Source: Flagellimonas chongwuensis (lineage in GTDB: Bacteria > Bacteroidota > Bacteroidia > Flavobacteriales > Flavobacteriaceae). Taken from it: a stretch of 64,000 nucleotides of DNA. Made by a program: the position numbers and the translations under genes. Of this stretch, positions 47,002 to 55,672 are shown piece after piece; the stretch's first letter is position 1; each line of letters opens with the position of its first letter. The notes under the pieces were generated by a model. It searched no databases and was not told the origin of the DNA. It worked only from the letters and a program-made list of their open reading frames with translations. Location: NCBI RefSeq assembly GCF_013376415.1, contig NZ_WYET01000001.1:372001-436000 (forward strand). The letters are read 5' to 3'.

Positions 47002-47241
47002 GTCGTGCTAAAGCGATATCCAGACTCCCTTTTTCTTGGGATTTTTGCACTTTATCGATCTTTCTGCCTGCCCAACTACGGTTGGCCCATGTGCACTTTA
47101 TCGATCAAAGGCTCGCCTTTATAGATTATTGTCCAAAAGTGGCTTCTTTCACCTTGTTTTTATTGCCTTTTGTCCTTTTGTTTTCGATTCCATCCCAGTA
47201 AACTAAATCTTTGGCCTGTATTTAATCCTTAAATCAGACAT
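47002..47241. other. 240-base gap with a 14-base direct repeat
   Basis: No gene is supported here. The sequence GCACTTTATCGATC occurs at 47047-47060 and 47093-47106 in direct orientation. A small inverted repeat (CCAAC/GTTGG) lies between the copies, and AAAGG/CCTTT around CTCG follows. No clear terminator for the OmpA gene was found. Confidence 0.5.
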
Positions 47242-47412
47242 ATGAAAAAATTACTACTCGTTAAAGAAATCTATTTGGAGGGGTTTAGAAACCTTGGGCA
47301 CATCATCATAGAAAAATACTTTAAAGTGTTCGCATGGTTTAGCTTTGTTATGTTCTTTATAGTGCTTTATGCATTTGTATATAGAATGGCCACAGGCTTT
47401 GCATTTGACTAA
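47242..47412 (+). CDS. Small membrane protein, DUF6747-like
   Basis: 56-residue protein, MKKLLLVKEIYLEGFRNLGH at the start, one strongly hydrophobic helix (about 30-47) and an aromatic tail ending FAFD. I associate this sequence with the short flavobacterial family DUF6747; members are nearly identical between genera, which argues that it is translated. Function unknown. It is followed 24 bases later by a strong terminator and is probably monocistronic. Confidence 0.8.
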   Translation: MKKLLLVKEIYLEGFRNLGHIIIEKYFKVFAWFSFVMFFIVLYAFVYRMATGFAFD

Positions 47413-47436
47413 TAGATCATCTCATATTTAACTAAC

Positions 47437-47466
47437 AAAAAGACCCGACAATTGTCGGGTCTTTTT
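47437..47466. terminator. Bidirectional rho-independent terminator
   Basis: AAAAAGACCCGACAATTGTC plus its mirror form a perfect palindromic stem flanked by A5 and T5. It ends the DUF6747 gene (plus strand) and the DUF4837/transglycosylase unit (minus strand, stop at 47488). Confidence 0.95.
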
Positions 47467-47487
47467 GTATTGTATGAGTATTATTTT

Positions 47488-48492
47488 TTAGTCAGTGGAG
47501 GCAGTATCCGATGGTTTAAAGTCCACTGTCTTTAAGATAGCTTCCAACTCGAACATATAATCCCTTTTTTCTTCGGAGGGGGCGAAAGTGAATCCCTCTA
47601 TCACCATTTTTCTATTGTTCTCCTCGTCATTGATGATATAGGTTAAAAATGGACCTGCCATAGGATACCCATGAATTTCCCAAACACCTTTTACCTCCGC
47701 CGCTTTTTTACCGCCTATTTGAGCGGGAAAAACATAAGGAGCAAAAGCTTTTTCGGTAATCATGTAAGTGTTCTCATAAGGTCCTGGAATAAATTTTTGG
47801 CCAATAGAATCACGCATCCTAACAATATCCTCTACAAAAGTGGAATCGTTGCTGAAATAGTCCCAGGGCATCTCATAAGCAATGATGTTCATGGTTCCCT
47901 TTGGAATTTGTATGTCCATCCAAACAAAGTTGTCCTCTCTTCTACCGACCTTGTAGAGCGATGGCACGTTCATGTGTATCCCAAATTCCTCTTCCAAAGC
48001 TTTGTCCTTGCTCAGAGAACGCTCGAATCTTCGTTGTGCCTCGGCAATCTCGTTGGCCCTGAATTCCTTTATGGCCCTGTCTGCCAAAGAATCAAGGTTT
48101 TTGATCATCACCTCCTCTGTTGGGCCTGTAACCACTGCAACTTTTTGAGGTTTGGCGTAGGCATCGTCCTTTATATGGGCCAAAGACGTAGAATCTTGTT
48201 CAACATACAGCAAAGATCTCGAGTGTGTGGTAGTTCCCTTAAAAACCTTTGGTGGTACCTGGGTTATGGTAAATTTAGGTTCTATTTGGGGAAGTCCCAC
48301 AATTTGTGCGGCAAACTCATCCCTTATTTTTTCACCCACCGGCCCTCTCCAAAGCTCAGTGTCCATAACTACCATTAAGGTATTGATGCCTCCCGTTGAG
48401 GGCGGTAAGAATTTTTCTTTTGGACCTGAATTCTTACAGGCTCCCAGTGCCAACATAGTAGCGGCAAACAATAGTGTTCCTAATTTTTTCAT
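47488..48492 (-). CDS. DUF4837 family lipoprotein
   Basis: 334 residues. Signal MKKLGTLLFAATMLALGAC with Cys19 as lipidation site, then KNSGPKEKFLPPSTGGINTLMVVMD, which I recognise as the Bacteroidota family DUF4837. The mature protein is soluble, alpha/beta, without an obvious catalytic motif. It follows the LysM transglycosylase gene by 12 bases, so an envelope-maintenance role is reasonable but not shown. Confidence 0.87.
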   Translation of the reverse strand: MKKLGTLLFAATMLALGACKNSGPKEKFLPPSTGGINTLMVVMDTELWRGPVGEKIRDEFAAQIVGLPQIEPKFTITQVPPKVFKGTTTHSRSLLYVEQDSTSLAHIKDDAYAKPQKVAVVTGPTEEVMIKNLDSLADRAIKEFRANEIAEAQRRFERSLSKDKALEEEFGIHMNVPSLYKVGRREDNFVWMDIQIPKGTMNIIAYEMPWDYFSNDSTFVEDIVRMRDSIGQKFIPGPYENTYMITEKAFAPYVFPAQIGGKKAAEVKGVWEIHGYPMAGPFLTYIINDEENNRKMVIEGFTFAPSEEKRDYMFELEAILKTVDFKPSDTASTD

Positions 48493-48504
48493 CTTGTGTT
48501 AAAT

Positions 48505-50100
48505 TTACGAAGAACAATCACACAATTTAAGTTTTGTGCCCGGTTTTAGGTTATTACCGCTAATACCGTTCCATTCTCGCAAATTTTCTATGGAAACTCC
48601 GGGGTATTTTTTGGAGATTGTCCAAAGTGAGTCACCGGATTGTACCGTATGGATCTTGGAACCTCCTGCAACGGTTGTTCCAGAGTTGCTCGATTTTGAG
48701 GTCTTCTGCGCGATATATGGCTTTCTGGGATATATTGTCAAGCGCTGTCCAACACGAAGATTGTTGCTTCGAAGCCCGTTCCAGCTTTTTATCTGGCTTA
48801 CACCGACTCCATATTGTTCCGCGATTTTGCCCAAATAGTCCCCACTCTTCACCCGATAACGTATCTGGTCTTCCGCAGTTACCATGTTCGGTAAAGGCTT
48901 TTCCAAAGAATCCAGCTCCTTTTTTGCATAAGCATAGATTTCTTCCTCATTGGAAACAAACTTGCCTATTTTGGCAATGGGCAAACGCAGGGCATAGTTT
49001 TTCCCTTCGACTTTAGGTATGATGTTGAGCTTGTACGCCGGATTGAGCATTTCCAGCTCTTCGGCTCCTATATCGACCAATTTTGAAATCTGGTCGAAAG
49101 TAATCAAGTTTTTAACATGTACCGTGTCCGTCTCAAAATAGGGCCTATCCGCTTTTTTGTATTGTAGCCCATGTTCTTCGGCATATTCAAAAATGTACAT
49201 GGTCGCCAAGAACGCGGGAAGATACCCAGCAGTTTCACGTGGAAGAAATGGACGAATGTTCCAATAGTTCTCATATCCTCCGGAACGTCGAATCGCCTTG
49301 TTTACGTTTCCAGGACCAGAGTTGTACGCTGCCAAGGCCAAATCCCAGTCTCCAAAAATATCGTAGAGCCTTGAAAGGTATTTGCTGGCGGCCTTTGTAG
49401 CCATAATAGGGTCATGTCTTTCATCCACATAACTGCTTACATCCAGTCCGTACATTTTGCCCGTGCTGTACATAAACTGCCACAGCCCTTTGGCGCCAAC
49501 CCTAGATCGAGCCTTGGGGTTGAGGGCGGATTCCACAATGGCCAAATATTTTATTTCCAAAGGAATGTTTTGGTTGTCCAGTTCTTGCTCGAATAACGGG
49601 AAGTAAAACTGGCTAGCAGTTATCATCCGCTGCATCAAGTCCCTTCTCCTTGTCAAAAAGGATTTGATCACGCTTTCCAAAGATGAGTTGTAGGTAATAT
49701 TGAACGGGGTTTTCTCGTTCATACGAGCCAACCTTGCTTTTAACGTATCGGTAGGCAAATCTACCTCAAAGGCTTCCTCCAGTTCAGAATCATTCTGAAC
49801 CTCCAACAACATATCACTGAACAAATCGGCATTGCTATGGAGTTCTTTCAGCCAAAGGCTATCGTACCGCCAAGCTTCCTCAAGGTCGCGTAGCTTGAAT
49901 TTTCCGTCCTCGTGCGTTTCCAGGGCCATAAGCTGGCCGTCAATTTTAATGTTGGAAACCGTGATGGTCCCATTTTCCTCTTCTTGGAGCAAAACGGAAT
50001 CCTTTGACTTGTTCTGTGCAATTTCGGATTGTTGTGCACGCACAAAGGGACTTGCTGATAGGAGAACAGCAAAAACAGCTACGCTTAAACTCTGTTTCAT
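48505..50100 (-). CDS. Lytic transglycosylase with two LysM domains (MltD-like)
   Basis: 531 residues from ATG 50100 (a TTG three codons up gives no benefit). Signal peptide (about 1-22), GH23 domain with catalytic Glu190 in AIVESALNPKARSRVGAKGLWQFM, GNVNKAIRR and YLPAFLATMYI blocks, then two LysM repeats near residues 400-445 (YRVKSGDYLGKIAEQYGVG) and 480-527 (HTVQSGDSLWTISKKYPGVS). It cleaves glycan strands to 1,6-anhydro ends in the periplasm. The final Cys pair (CDCSS) is a small oddity. Confidence 0.93.
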   Translation of the reverse strand: MKQSLSVAVFAVLLSASPFVRAQQSEIAQNKSKDSVLLQEEENGTITVSNIKIDGQLMALETHEDGKFKLRDLEEAWRYDSLWLKELHSNADLFSDMLLEVQNDSELEEAFEVDLPTDTLKARLARMNEKTPFNITYNSSLESVIKSFLTRRRDLMQRMITASQFYFPLFEQELDNQNIPLEIKYLAIVESALNPKARSRVGAKGLWQFMYSTGKMYGLDVSSYVDERHDPIMATKAASKYLSRLYDIFGDWDLALAAYNSGPGNVNKAIRRSGGYENYWNIRPFLPRETAGYLPAFLATMYIFEYAEEHGLQYKKADRPYFETDTVHVKNLITFDQISKLVDIGAEELEMLNPAYKLNIIPKVEGKNYALRLPIAKIGKFVSNEEEIYAYAKKELDSLEKPLPNMVTAEDQIRYRVKSGDYLGKIAEQYGVGVSQIKSWNGLRSNNLRVGQRLTIYPRKPYIAQKTSKSSNSGTTVAGGSKIHTVQSGDSLWTISKKYPGVSIENLREWNGISGNNLKPGTKLKLCDCSS

Positions 50101-50218
50101 TTTGGACAAAATTTGATTTCGGGGCGAACGAAAATGGCTTTTTTTTCTGAAAGAATAAAGCCCCGAGACAAAATTCTCTAACTTTTAACGTTTGCCCTGA
50201 TATCTCACAACGTGAGAC

Positions 50219-51409
50219 TTAGTCCAATATTGCAGCAATGCCCGGCAATGTTTTCCCTTCCAGGCTTTCGAGCATGGCCCCGCCACCAGTGGATACGTAG
50301 CTCACCTTCTCCTCGAACCCGAATTGTTTGACGGCGGCAACGGAATCTCCTCCTCCTACTAGGGAGAACGCTCCGCTTTGTGTTGCCTCATCAATATAAT
50401 TACCTACGGCAATGGTGCCCTTGGCGAAATTTTCCATTTCAAAAACACCTACGGGACCGTTCCAAAGAATCGTCTTGGAAGCCAAGATTACTTGCTTGAA
50501 TATCTCCAAGGTTTTTGGACCGGCATCCAATCCTTGCCATCCGTCGGGAATTTCGTTTACGTCAACAAATTGGGTGTTGGCATCGTTGCTAAAATCATCG
50601 GCTGCCAAAACATCTACTGGCAAGTATACTTTCACGTTTTTGGCCTCTGCTTGTTTCAGGATGTCCAAAGCCAGTTCCATTTTATCATCCTCACAAATGG
50701 AGTCGCCTACTTTGCCGCCTTGAGCTTTTACAAAAGTATAGGTCATTCCACCTCCTATGATAAGGTTGTCCACTTTGTCCAATATGTTTTCGATAATCGT
50801 GATCTTTGAAGACACCTTGGCCCCGCCCAAAATTGCGGTCACTGGTTTTTCCCCTGTTTCCATCACTTTATCGATTGCTTTGATTTCTTTGGCCAATAAA
50901 TAACCGAAACATTTATTTTCTGGGAAAAACTTGGCCACAATTGTGGTTGATGCATGGGCACGGTGCGCTGTTCCGAACGCATCGTTTACATAAATATCGC
51001 CATGCTTGGACAATTCCTCTGCAAAGGACTCATCACCGGCTTCCTCTTCAGCATGGAAACGAAGGTTCTCCAACAAAAGCACCTCTCCGCTCTTTAAGGC
51101 AGCAACTGCTTCATCTGCTTTTGCGCCAACACAGTCCTCGGCGAACTTCACTTGTACACCAACTACATTCGAGACGGTCTCGACAATGTGTGAAAGTGAC
51201 ATATCCGGATTGGCTTTTCCCTTTGGTCTGCCCATATGGCTCATCAAAATTGCGGACCCGCCATCTTCCAAAACTTTAAGGATGCTAGGTTTTGCAGCAT
51301 CTATACGGCTGGTGTCGGTCACTTTGAAATCTCCGTCCAATGGCACGTTGAAATCCACCCTGATCAATGCTTTTTTTCCTTCGAAGTTAAAATCGTCTAT
51401 CGTCTTCAT
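50219..51409 (-). CDS. pgk: Phosphoglycerate kinase
   Basis: 396 residues; glycolytic ATP-forming step from 1,3-bisphosphoglycerate. N-terminal [19 protein letters not shown] (substrate site), [11 protein letters not shown], the hinge [13 protein letters not shown] and C-terminal [13 protein letters not shown] and [19 protein letters not shown] are all canonical. Single gene, divergent from holB. A TACATTTG -7 match lies 26 bases before its ATG. Confidence 0.98.
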   Translation of the reverse strand: MKTIDDFNFEGKKALIRVDFNVPLDGDFKVTDTSRIDAAKPSILKVLEDGGSAILMSHMGRPKGKANPDMSLSHIVETVSNVVGVQVKFAEDCVGAKADEAVAALKSGEVLLLENLRFHAEEEAGDESFAEELSKHGDIYVNDAFGTAHRAHASTTIVAKFFPENKCFGYLLAKEIKAIDKVMETGEKPVTAILGGAKVSSKITIIENILDKVDNLIIGGGMTYTFVKAQGGKVGDSICEDDKMELALDILKQAEAKNVKVYLPVDVLAADDFSNDANTQFVDVNEIPDGWQGLDAGPKTLEIFKQVILASKTILWNGPVGVFEMENFAKGTIAVGNYIDEATQSGAFSLVGGGDSVAAVKQFGFEEKVSYVSTGGGAMLESLEGKTLPGIAAILD

Positions 51410-51434
51410 GTATTGTGTTCTTTTTTGAGAATTT

Positions 51435-51442
51435 CAAATGTA
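51435..51442 (-). promoter_or_regulatory. Possible -7 box for pgk
   Basis: On the minus strand TACATTTG fits TAnnTTTG, 25 bases before the pgk ATG. No TTG element is seen at the expected distance upstream. Confidence 0.35.
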
Positions 51443-51577
51443 AAGATTTCCTGCTTTTTCCATGGTTGCAGAGACCTATTATTTGAAAGTTTATCGCTTT
51501 TTAACCTTTTCGGTTCGATATGTTAAACCAGCAATGGACAGAAAAGACAGCATGCAAAACTTCCACGCTTAAAAATG

Positions 51578-51585
51578 TATCTTTG
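51578..51585 (+). promoter_or_regulatory. Possible -7 box for holB
   Basis: TATCTTTG matches the TAnnTTTG consensus but ends only 4 bases before the holB ATG at 51590, so a transcript from it would be nearly leaderless. No -33 element is visible. Confidence 0.25.
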
Positions 51586-51589
51586 GTCC

Positions 51590-52741
51590 ATGCTTTTTAA
51601 AAACGTTTTAGGGCTAGAGCATATCAAAAGTCATTTGGTGACAACCGCTGAAACAGGTAGGGTCGCCCATGCACAGCTTTTTGTTGGGCCCGAAGGCTCC
51701 GGGGTGCTCTCTATGGCTTTGGCCTATGCGCAATATTTACTTTGTGGCAATACTGGTGGGGAGAATGATGGAGGAAACCCTGTCTGCAATACAAAGTGCA
51801 ACTCCCTTTCGCATCCCGACCTGCATTTTGCCTTTCCCGTTTCCAATTCGGACAAGGTAAAATCGCATGCAGTAAGCGACCACTATTTGGAGGAATGGCG
51901 ACAATTTGTGAAGGAACAGCCCTATGGCAATTTGTTTGATTGGTACCGGCACATCGGCATCGAAAAAAAGCAGGGCCAAATCGGGGTGGATGAAGCCCAA
52001 GACATGGTAAAGAAGCTTTCATTGAAGTCCTATGAAGGCGGATATAAGATTCTCATTGTTTGGATGGCGGAAAAAATGAACACCTCTGCGGCCAACAAAC
52101 TTTTAAAATTGATCGAGGAACCACCAGACAAAACGGTGTTGCTCCTTTTGGCAGAAGAAGAGGAGCAGATTATCAATACTATCCGTTCCCGTTGCCAGAT
52201 CCTGAACTTCCCTCCTTTGGCGGAACAGGCGATCACCGATGAACTTTTGCTCAGGGGCGTATCGCAGACAGAAGCACTCACCATAGCCTTTGAGGCAAAC
52301 GGAAATTTCAATAAAGCCTTAGATCTTTTGAACAAGGATTCGGAAGATCTAGTTTTTGAGCGTTGGTTCGTACAATGGGTGCGTAGTGCCTTTAAAGCCA
52401 AGGGAAACAAGGGTGCCGTGCAGGAACTTATCCTGTGGAGCGATGAGGTATCCAAAACGGGGCGCGAAGTGCAAAAAAAGTTCTTGGCCTACTGTCTCAC
52501 TATGATGCGACAAGCCCTTTTGCTCAACTACAAGGCCAACGAACTTGTACATGCCAAAGTACACATGGAGGGTTTTGACCTGAAAAAATTTGCTCCCTTT
52601 GTACATGAAAACAATATTTTGGATATTGTAAAGGAGTTGGAGCAAGCCATTTTTCACGTGGAACGCAACGGAAATTCCAAGTTGATCTTCACGGATTTGT
52701 CCATAAAACTTACACGGCTCTTGCATGCAAAGGCCGATTAA
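51590..52741 (+). CDS. holB: DNA polymerase III subunit delta'
   Basis: 383 residues from ATG 51590. Clamp-loader AAA+ subunit: MLFKNVLGLEHIKSHLVTTAETGRVAHAQLFVGPEGSG (split P-loop-like region), IGVDEAQDMVKKLSLKSYEGGYKILIVWMAEKMNTSAANKLLKLIEEPP (sensor region), then IRSRCQIL with the SRC motif. The Walker A is degenerate, as in delta' in general, and a Cys cluster (CGNTGG...CNTKC) is present near residues 55-70. Downstream small genes follow at 12-base spacing. Confidence 0.93.
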   Translation: MLFKNVLGLEHIKSHLVTTAETGRVAHAQLFVGPEGSGVLSMALAYAQYLLCGNTGGENDGGNPVCNTKCNSLSHPDLHFAFPVSNSDKVKSHAVSDHYLEEWRQFVKEQPYGNLFDWYRHIGIEKKQGQIGVDEAQDMVKKLSLKSYEGGYKILIVWMAEKMNTSAANKLLKLIEEPPDKTVLLLLAEEEEQIINTIRSRCQILNFPPLAEQAITDELLLRGVSQTEALTIAFEANGNFNKALDLLNKDSEDLVFERWFVQWVRSAFKAKGNKGAVQELILWSDEVSKTGREVQKKFLAYCLTMMRQALLLNYKANELVHAKVHMEGFDLKKFAPFVHENNILDIVKELEQAIFHVERNGNSKLIFTDLSIKLTRLLHAKAD

Positions 52742-52753
52742 ATAAAACTGACC

Positions 52754-53149
52754 ATGAATGATTTATTTTCAAATGCCACGGAAATTCTACTGCTGGCATT
52801 CCTTACCATTACTTTTTTACAGAGCGGAATCGACAAGCTCATGGATTGGAAAGGCAATCTTGGTTGGCTGACCGGTCATTTCTCAAAAACAATTTTCAAG
52901 GGAACGGTCCCTGTTCTGCTGAGCGTTGTCTTAGTGTTGGAAATGCTCTCTGGAATATTGTGTGGAGTGGGCATTTTTGAATTTGCTGTGGAAGGTGAAA
53001 GTATGTTCGGTTTTTATGGCGCCACACTTTCTGCCATAACGTTGTTAATGCTATTGTTGGGGCAGCGAGTGGCCAAGGATTATGTAGGTGCACAAACCAT
53101 CGTGGTATATTTGATTCCGACCGTTTTTTTGGTATATCTGATGCAGTAA
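52754..53149 (+). CDS. DoxX-like membrane protein
   Basis: 131 residues with four hydrophobic helices. GIDKLMDWKGNLGWLTGHF after the first helix is the DoxX-type element. Members are involved in redox balance or sulphur metabolism in some bacteria, but this one is unassigned. It is 12 bases after holB and 12 before the next gene, so it belongs to the holB transcript. Confidence 0.8.
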   Translation: MNDLFSNATEILLLAFLTITFLQSGIDKLMDWKGNLGWLTGHFSKTIFKGTVPVLLSVVLVLEMLSGILCGVGIFEFAVEGESMFGFYGATLSAITLLMLLLGQRVAKDYVGAQTIVVYLIPTVFLVYLMQ

Positions 53150-53161
53150 AACCTTTCCAGC

Positions 53162-53617
53162 ATGATTCTAGAGCCTATCCAGCGTCCTGAACTATCCGAC
53201 AAAACCAAACTTGCCTATGAGCAATTCGAACGATTGATCGTTGAAGTCAAAAAAAAGAAACTGCCCGAAGAAATCGAATTGGTCATCAACAAGCATATAA
53301 CACAATTGAATTCGGTTACCGATTCTGGTAAAATATTGCGGAACGAAATCCGAAAAGAGCAATCAAAAATTGTAGGAATGTTGGCTCAGAAACTCAAAAT
53401 CGTACCCATAAATTATTTTAGAAAAACATGGTTTGTTCTGGGCATGACAGTTTTTGGTTTGCCCATTGGAGCTGCCCTGGGGCTTAGTTTGGGAAATATG
53501 GCGTTCTTGGGCATTGGACTGCCCATAGGCATGTCGATGGGGCTGGCAATGGGGACCCGCATGGACAACAAGGCCAAGGAAGAGGGCCGACAGCTCGATA
53601 TAGAACTTAAAATGTAA
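53162..53617 (+). CDS. Hypothetical protein with duplicated glycine-zipper membrane segment
   Basis: 151 residues, family not recognised. The N-terminal half is charged and helical (about 15-80, ending in LAQKLKIVPINYF). The C-terminal half has two hydrophobic segments with an internal repeat of period 20: GLPIGAALGLSLGN at 99-112 and GLPIGMSMGLAMGT at 119-132, each with G-x3-G spacing. Such glycine zippers pack membrane helices tightly or build channels. It lies 12 bases after the DoxX gene and 2 bases before a 58-residue membrane protein gene. Function unknown. Confidence 0.75.
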   Translation: MILEPIQRPELSDKTKLAYEQFERLIVEVKKKKLPEEIELVINKHITQLNSVTDSGKILRNEIRKEQSKIVGMLAQKLKIVPINYFRKTWFVLGMTVFGLPIGAALGLSLGNMAFLGIGLPIGMSMGLAMGTRMDNKAKEEGRQLDIELKM

Positions 53618-53619
53618 TC

Positions 53620-53796
53620 ATGTTCGGAAAAAAAACAATCGCACCTATACTGGTCATAGTAATCAGTCTGGTTCTTTTTGTACTTAATCTCATAGAGTTG
53701 AATAAAGGAAATAGTGCCATTTTAGGGATTATCTCAAACATTTTATTGATTGTGGCCATGATTGTGGTGATTCGTGAGAAAAAAAATAAAGGGTAA
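53620..53796 (+). CDS. Small two-helix membrane protein
   Basis: 58 residues, too short for usual ORF cut-offs. MFGKKTIAPILVIVISLVLF opens the first TM (about 7-25); a short polar turn (ELNKGNSA) is followed by the second TM (about 33-51) and the basic end REKKNKG. It starts 2 bases after the previous stop and ends 5 bases before the regulator gene, which supports translation within the operon. No family recognised. Confidence 0.65.
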   Translation: MFGKKTIAPILVIVISLVLFVLNLIELNKGNSAILGIISNILLIVAMIVVIREKKNKG

Positions 53797-53801
53797 CTCT
53801 C

Positions 53802-54368
53802 TTGGAACAAATCAGACAATATTTCGAATCGGAATTCGGTATTTCAAGAGCCGATTGGGAGATTTTTTCATCAAAATTGAACCGATATGAATTCCCTAAA
53901 AAGAGTATGTTGGTTGAGGCGGGCAAGGTGGAAAACTATTTGTCATTTATAGAAAAGGGGATTGTTCGCCTCTACATTCCCAAAGAAGATGGGGGTCTCA
54001 CTTTTGGTTTTGTGTTCAATGGGGCTTTTGTTAGCGCCTACGACTCTTTCCTCACCCAAAAACCATCCGAATATACAGTGGAAACGATTACCGATACGAT
54101 ACTTTGGCGTCTTGGCCACAAGGAACTTCAAGAGGTTTATGCCTCTTCCAGCATTGGGAACTTGATCGGGAGAAAGGCCAGCGAGGAACTTTTTTTGAAA
54201 AAATCAAAGCGAGAGCTTTCCCTTCTGCGGGATAGTGCCGAACAACGCTATCTCAATCTTTTTGAAGAACGCCCCGAGCTACTTCGTGAAATTCCCTTGA
54301 AATATATTGCTTCATATATTGGTGTTACCCCACAGGCCCTGAGCCGTATCCGTAGGCGCATTTCTTAA
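53802..54368 (+). CDS. Crp/Fnr family transcriptional regulator
   Basis: 188 residues. The N-terminal cyclic-nucleotide-binding-like jelly roll (about 20-115: KKSMLVEAGKVENYLSFIEKGIVRLYI) precedes a connecting helix and a C-terminal winged helix with IPLKYIASYIGVTPQALSRIRRRI as DNA-recognition part. The cAMP-contacting residues of Crp are not obvious. The start is TTG at 53802, as no ATG or GTG lies between the upstream in-frame stop and the conserved region. Probably regulates its own small-protein operon; inferred. Confidence 0.88.
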   Translation: MEQIRQYFESEFGISRADWEIFSSKLNRYEFPKKSMLVEAGKVENYLSFIEKGIVRLYIPKEDGGLTFGFVFNGAFVSAYDSFLTQKPSEYTVETITDTILWRLGHKELQEVYASSSIGNLIGRKASEELFLKKSKRELSLLRDSAEQRYLNLFEERPELLREIPLKYIASYIGVTPQALSRIRRRIS

Positions 54369-54420
54369 CCTGGGTTCATTGACTTGCCAGATGTAATGTT
54401 GGAATTTTGCCTAAAAAAAG

Positions 54421-54870
54421 ATGAAACCTCTCGTTGTACTTATCGGTACCTTTATAGTATCCACGTTGATTTTAAAGGTTTTTAAAAGGAATTTGGACCT
54501 GCAATTAGCGGGCAGAATTGCCATGTCCTGCATGTTGGTGTTCACTGCTATTGGGCACTTTGCATTTATCGGGGGAATGGAGACCATAGTTCCTTCGTTT
54601 ATCCCTTTTAAAAAGGCAGTTGTGCTTATCACCGGATTTATGGAAGTTCTCTTCGCTATTGGCTTTTTGCTGCCTAAATATCAAAAACAAACGGCTTGTT
54701 TGTTGATCGTATTTTTTATTTTGATTCTTCCAGCCAACATCAAAGCGGCCCTTGAGGAAATCAACTACCAAACGGGGGAAATGAATGGGCCGGGAATCGA
54801 CTACCTATGGTTCCGTGTCCCGTTGCAGTTCTTTTTTATGCTATGGGTTTACTTTGCTTCAATTAGGTAA
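54421..54870 (+). CDS. DoxX-family-like membrane protein (second copy)
   Basis: 149 residues, four membrane helices. LAGRIAMSCMLVFTAIGHFAF (about 33-53) and LITGFMEVLFAIGFLLPKYQ (about 73-92) are the DoxX-like parts; the tail ends in a TM with LWFRVPLQFFFMLWVYF. It is separated from the Crp/Fnr gene by 52 bases and may be its target or a separate unit. Function unknown. Confidence 0.78.
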   Translation: MKPLVVLIGTFIVSTLILKVFKRNLDLQLAGRIAMSCMLVFTAIGHFAFIGGMETIVPSFIPFKKAVVLITGFMEVLFAIGFLLPKYQKQTACLLIVFFILILPANIKAALEEINYQTGEMNGPGIDYLWFRVPLQFFFMLWVYFASIR

Positions 54871-54873
54871 AAC

Positions 54874-54900
54874 AAAAAACCCACTCTAAAGAGTGGGCTT
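54874..54900 (-). terminator. Rho-independent terminator of the OmpH gene
   Basis: An 8-bp stem (CCCACTCT/AGAGTGGG, 54880-54897) with a 2-base centre is followed on the minus strand by a T6 run. It lies 24 bases after the ompH stop. The plus-strand side has only a weak T tract, but the stem also sits 9 bases after the DoxX-like gene and may serve both. Confidence 0.75.
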
Positions 54901-54924
54901 ATTGAATAAATTCATGTTTCGAGT

Positions 54925-55431
54925 TTAATTCTCGTACTTATCGTTCAAAATCTTCAGGATGGCATCCGTAACATCTTTTGTTTTGTCACCATAGATCACA
55001 GAACCGCCTTCGCCTCCACCAAGAATGTAGGTGTAGCCATTATCTTTTCCGTAAGCTCTGATTTCTTTTTTCACCTTCTTAACCAAAGAGTCCATTTGTT
55101 CTTGGCTGGTCAGTTGCAATTGTTGCTCTTCTTGCTGTAATTGCTGGCCAATACGCTGTCCTCGTTGTTGCAATTCTGAATATTGCTCTTGTGCATTTTG
55201 TTGGGACAAGCTTTGTGCCTTGCCCTGAAATTCCTGCAATTCCATTTGGAACGCTTGTGAGATGCTGTCACGTTTTCTACCCATGGTTTCGGCCTTTTTT
55301 TGGAACTTGGCCTCGACATCAACTTTCTCTTGATACTCGTCCATGATTTTTACGCTGTCCACATATCCAATTTTGTTTTGCTGACACGACATTGCCGTAA
55401 TGGCAATTGCAAGCACTACTAATTTTTTCAT
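54925..55431 (-). CDS. OmpH/Skp family periplasmic chaperone, lipoprotein form
   Basis: 168 residues. Signal MKKLVVLAIAITAMSC with a lipidation Cys at 16, then the Skp-like start IGYVDSVKIMDEYQEKVDVE, a long Gln/Glu-rich coiled coil (about 35-125) and the C-terminal strand region YTYILGGGEGGSVIYGDKTKDVTDAILKILN. It binds unfolded outer-membrane proteins in the periplasm. Unlike E. coli Skp it appears lipid-anchored. Single gene with its own terminator. Confidence 0.9.
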   Translation of the reverse strand: MKKLVVLAIAITAMSCQQNKIGYVDSVKIMDEYQEKVDVEAKFQKKAETMGRKRDSISQAFQMELQEFQGKAQSLSQQNAQEQYSELQQRGQRIGQQLQQEEQQLQLTSQEQMDSLVKKVKKEIRAYGKDNGYTYILGGGEGGSVIYGDKTKDVTDAILKILNDKYEN

Positions 55432-55672
55432 CTTTTACTTTTTATAGATGCGCAAAAATAGAAAAGCTTTTGGAATGGCGCCCATTAAGTTTTTGTGATA
55501 TAAAAATCAGGCCCGACCAAACCATAAATGTTTTCTATGGAAATACAACAACGGCATTCATTATATTTATTTTATTGGCAATCAGAGACAAGCCGATTTG
55601 AGCGGTTCTCTTTGGTTTGATATGATTGTGCATACAAAAGCGGATTCGTTCGGCAGCGGCCCCGAAAATCGC
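55432..55672. other. Gap of 241 bases without recognisable feature
   Basis: Between the OmpH start and the methyltransferase stop. The plus strand offers one short open frame across part of it with no start context and no recognisable protein; no RNA fold or repeat was found. It should hold the ompH promoter. Confidence 0.5.

Noticed and set aside
47671..48378. Plus-strand open frame of 235 residues
   Set aside because: Antisense to the DUF4837 lipoprotein; Cys/His/Arg-rich shadow sequence with no domain.
49231..49246. TTTCACGTGGAAG in the transglycosylase gene
   Set aside because: Resembles parS but arms do not pair fully and no second copy is near; chance match in coding sequence.
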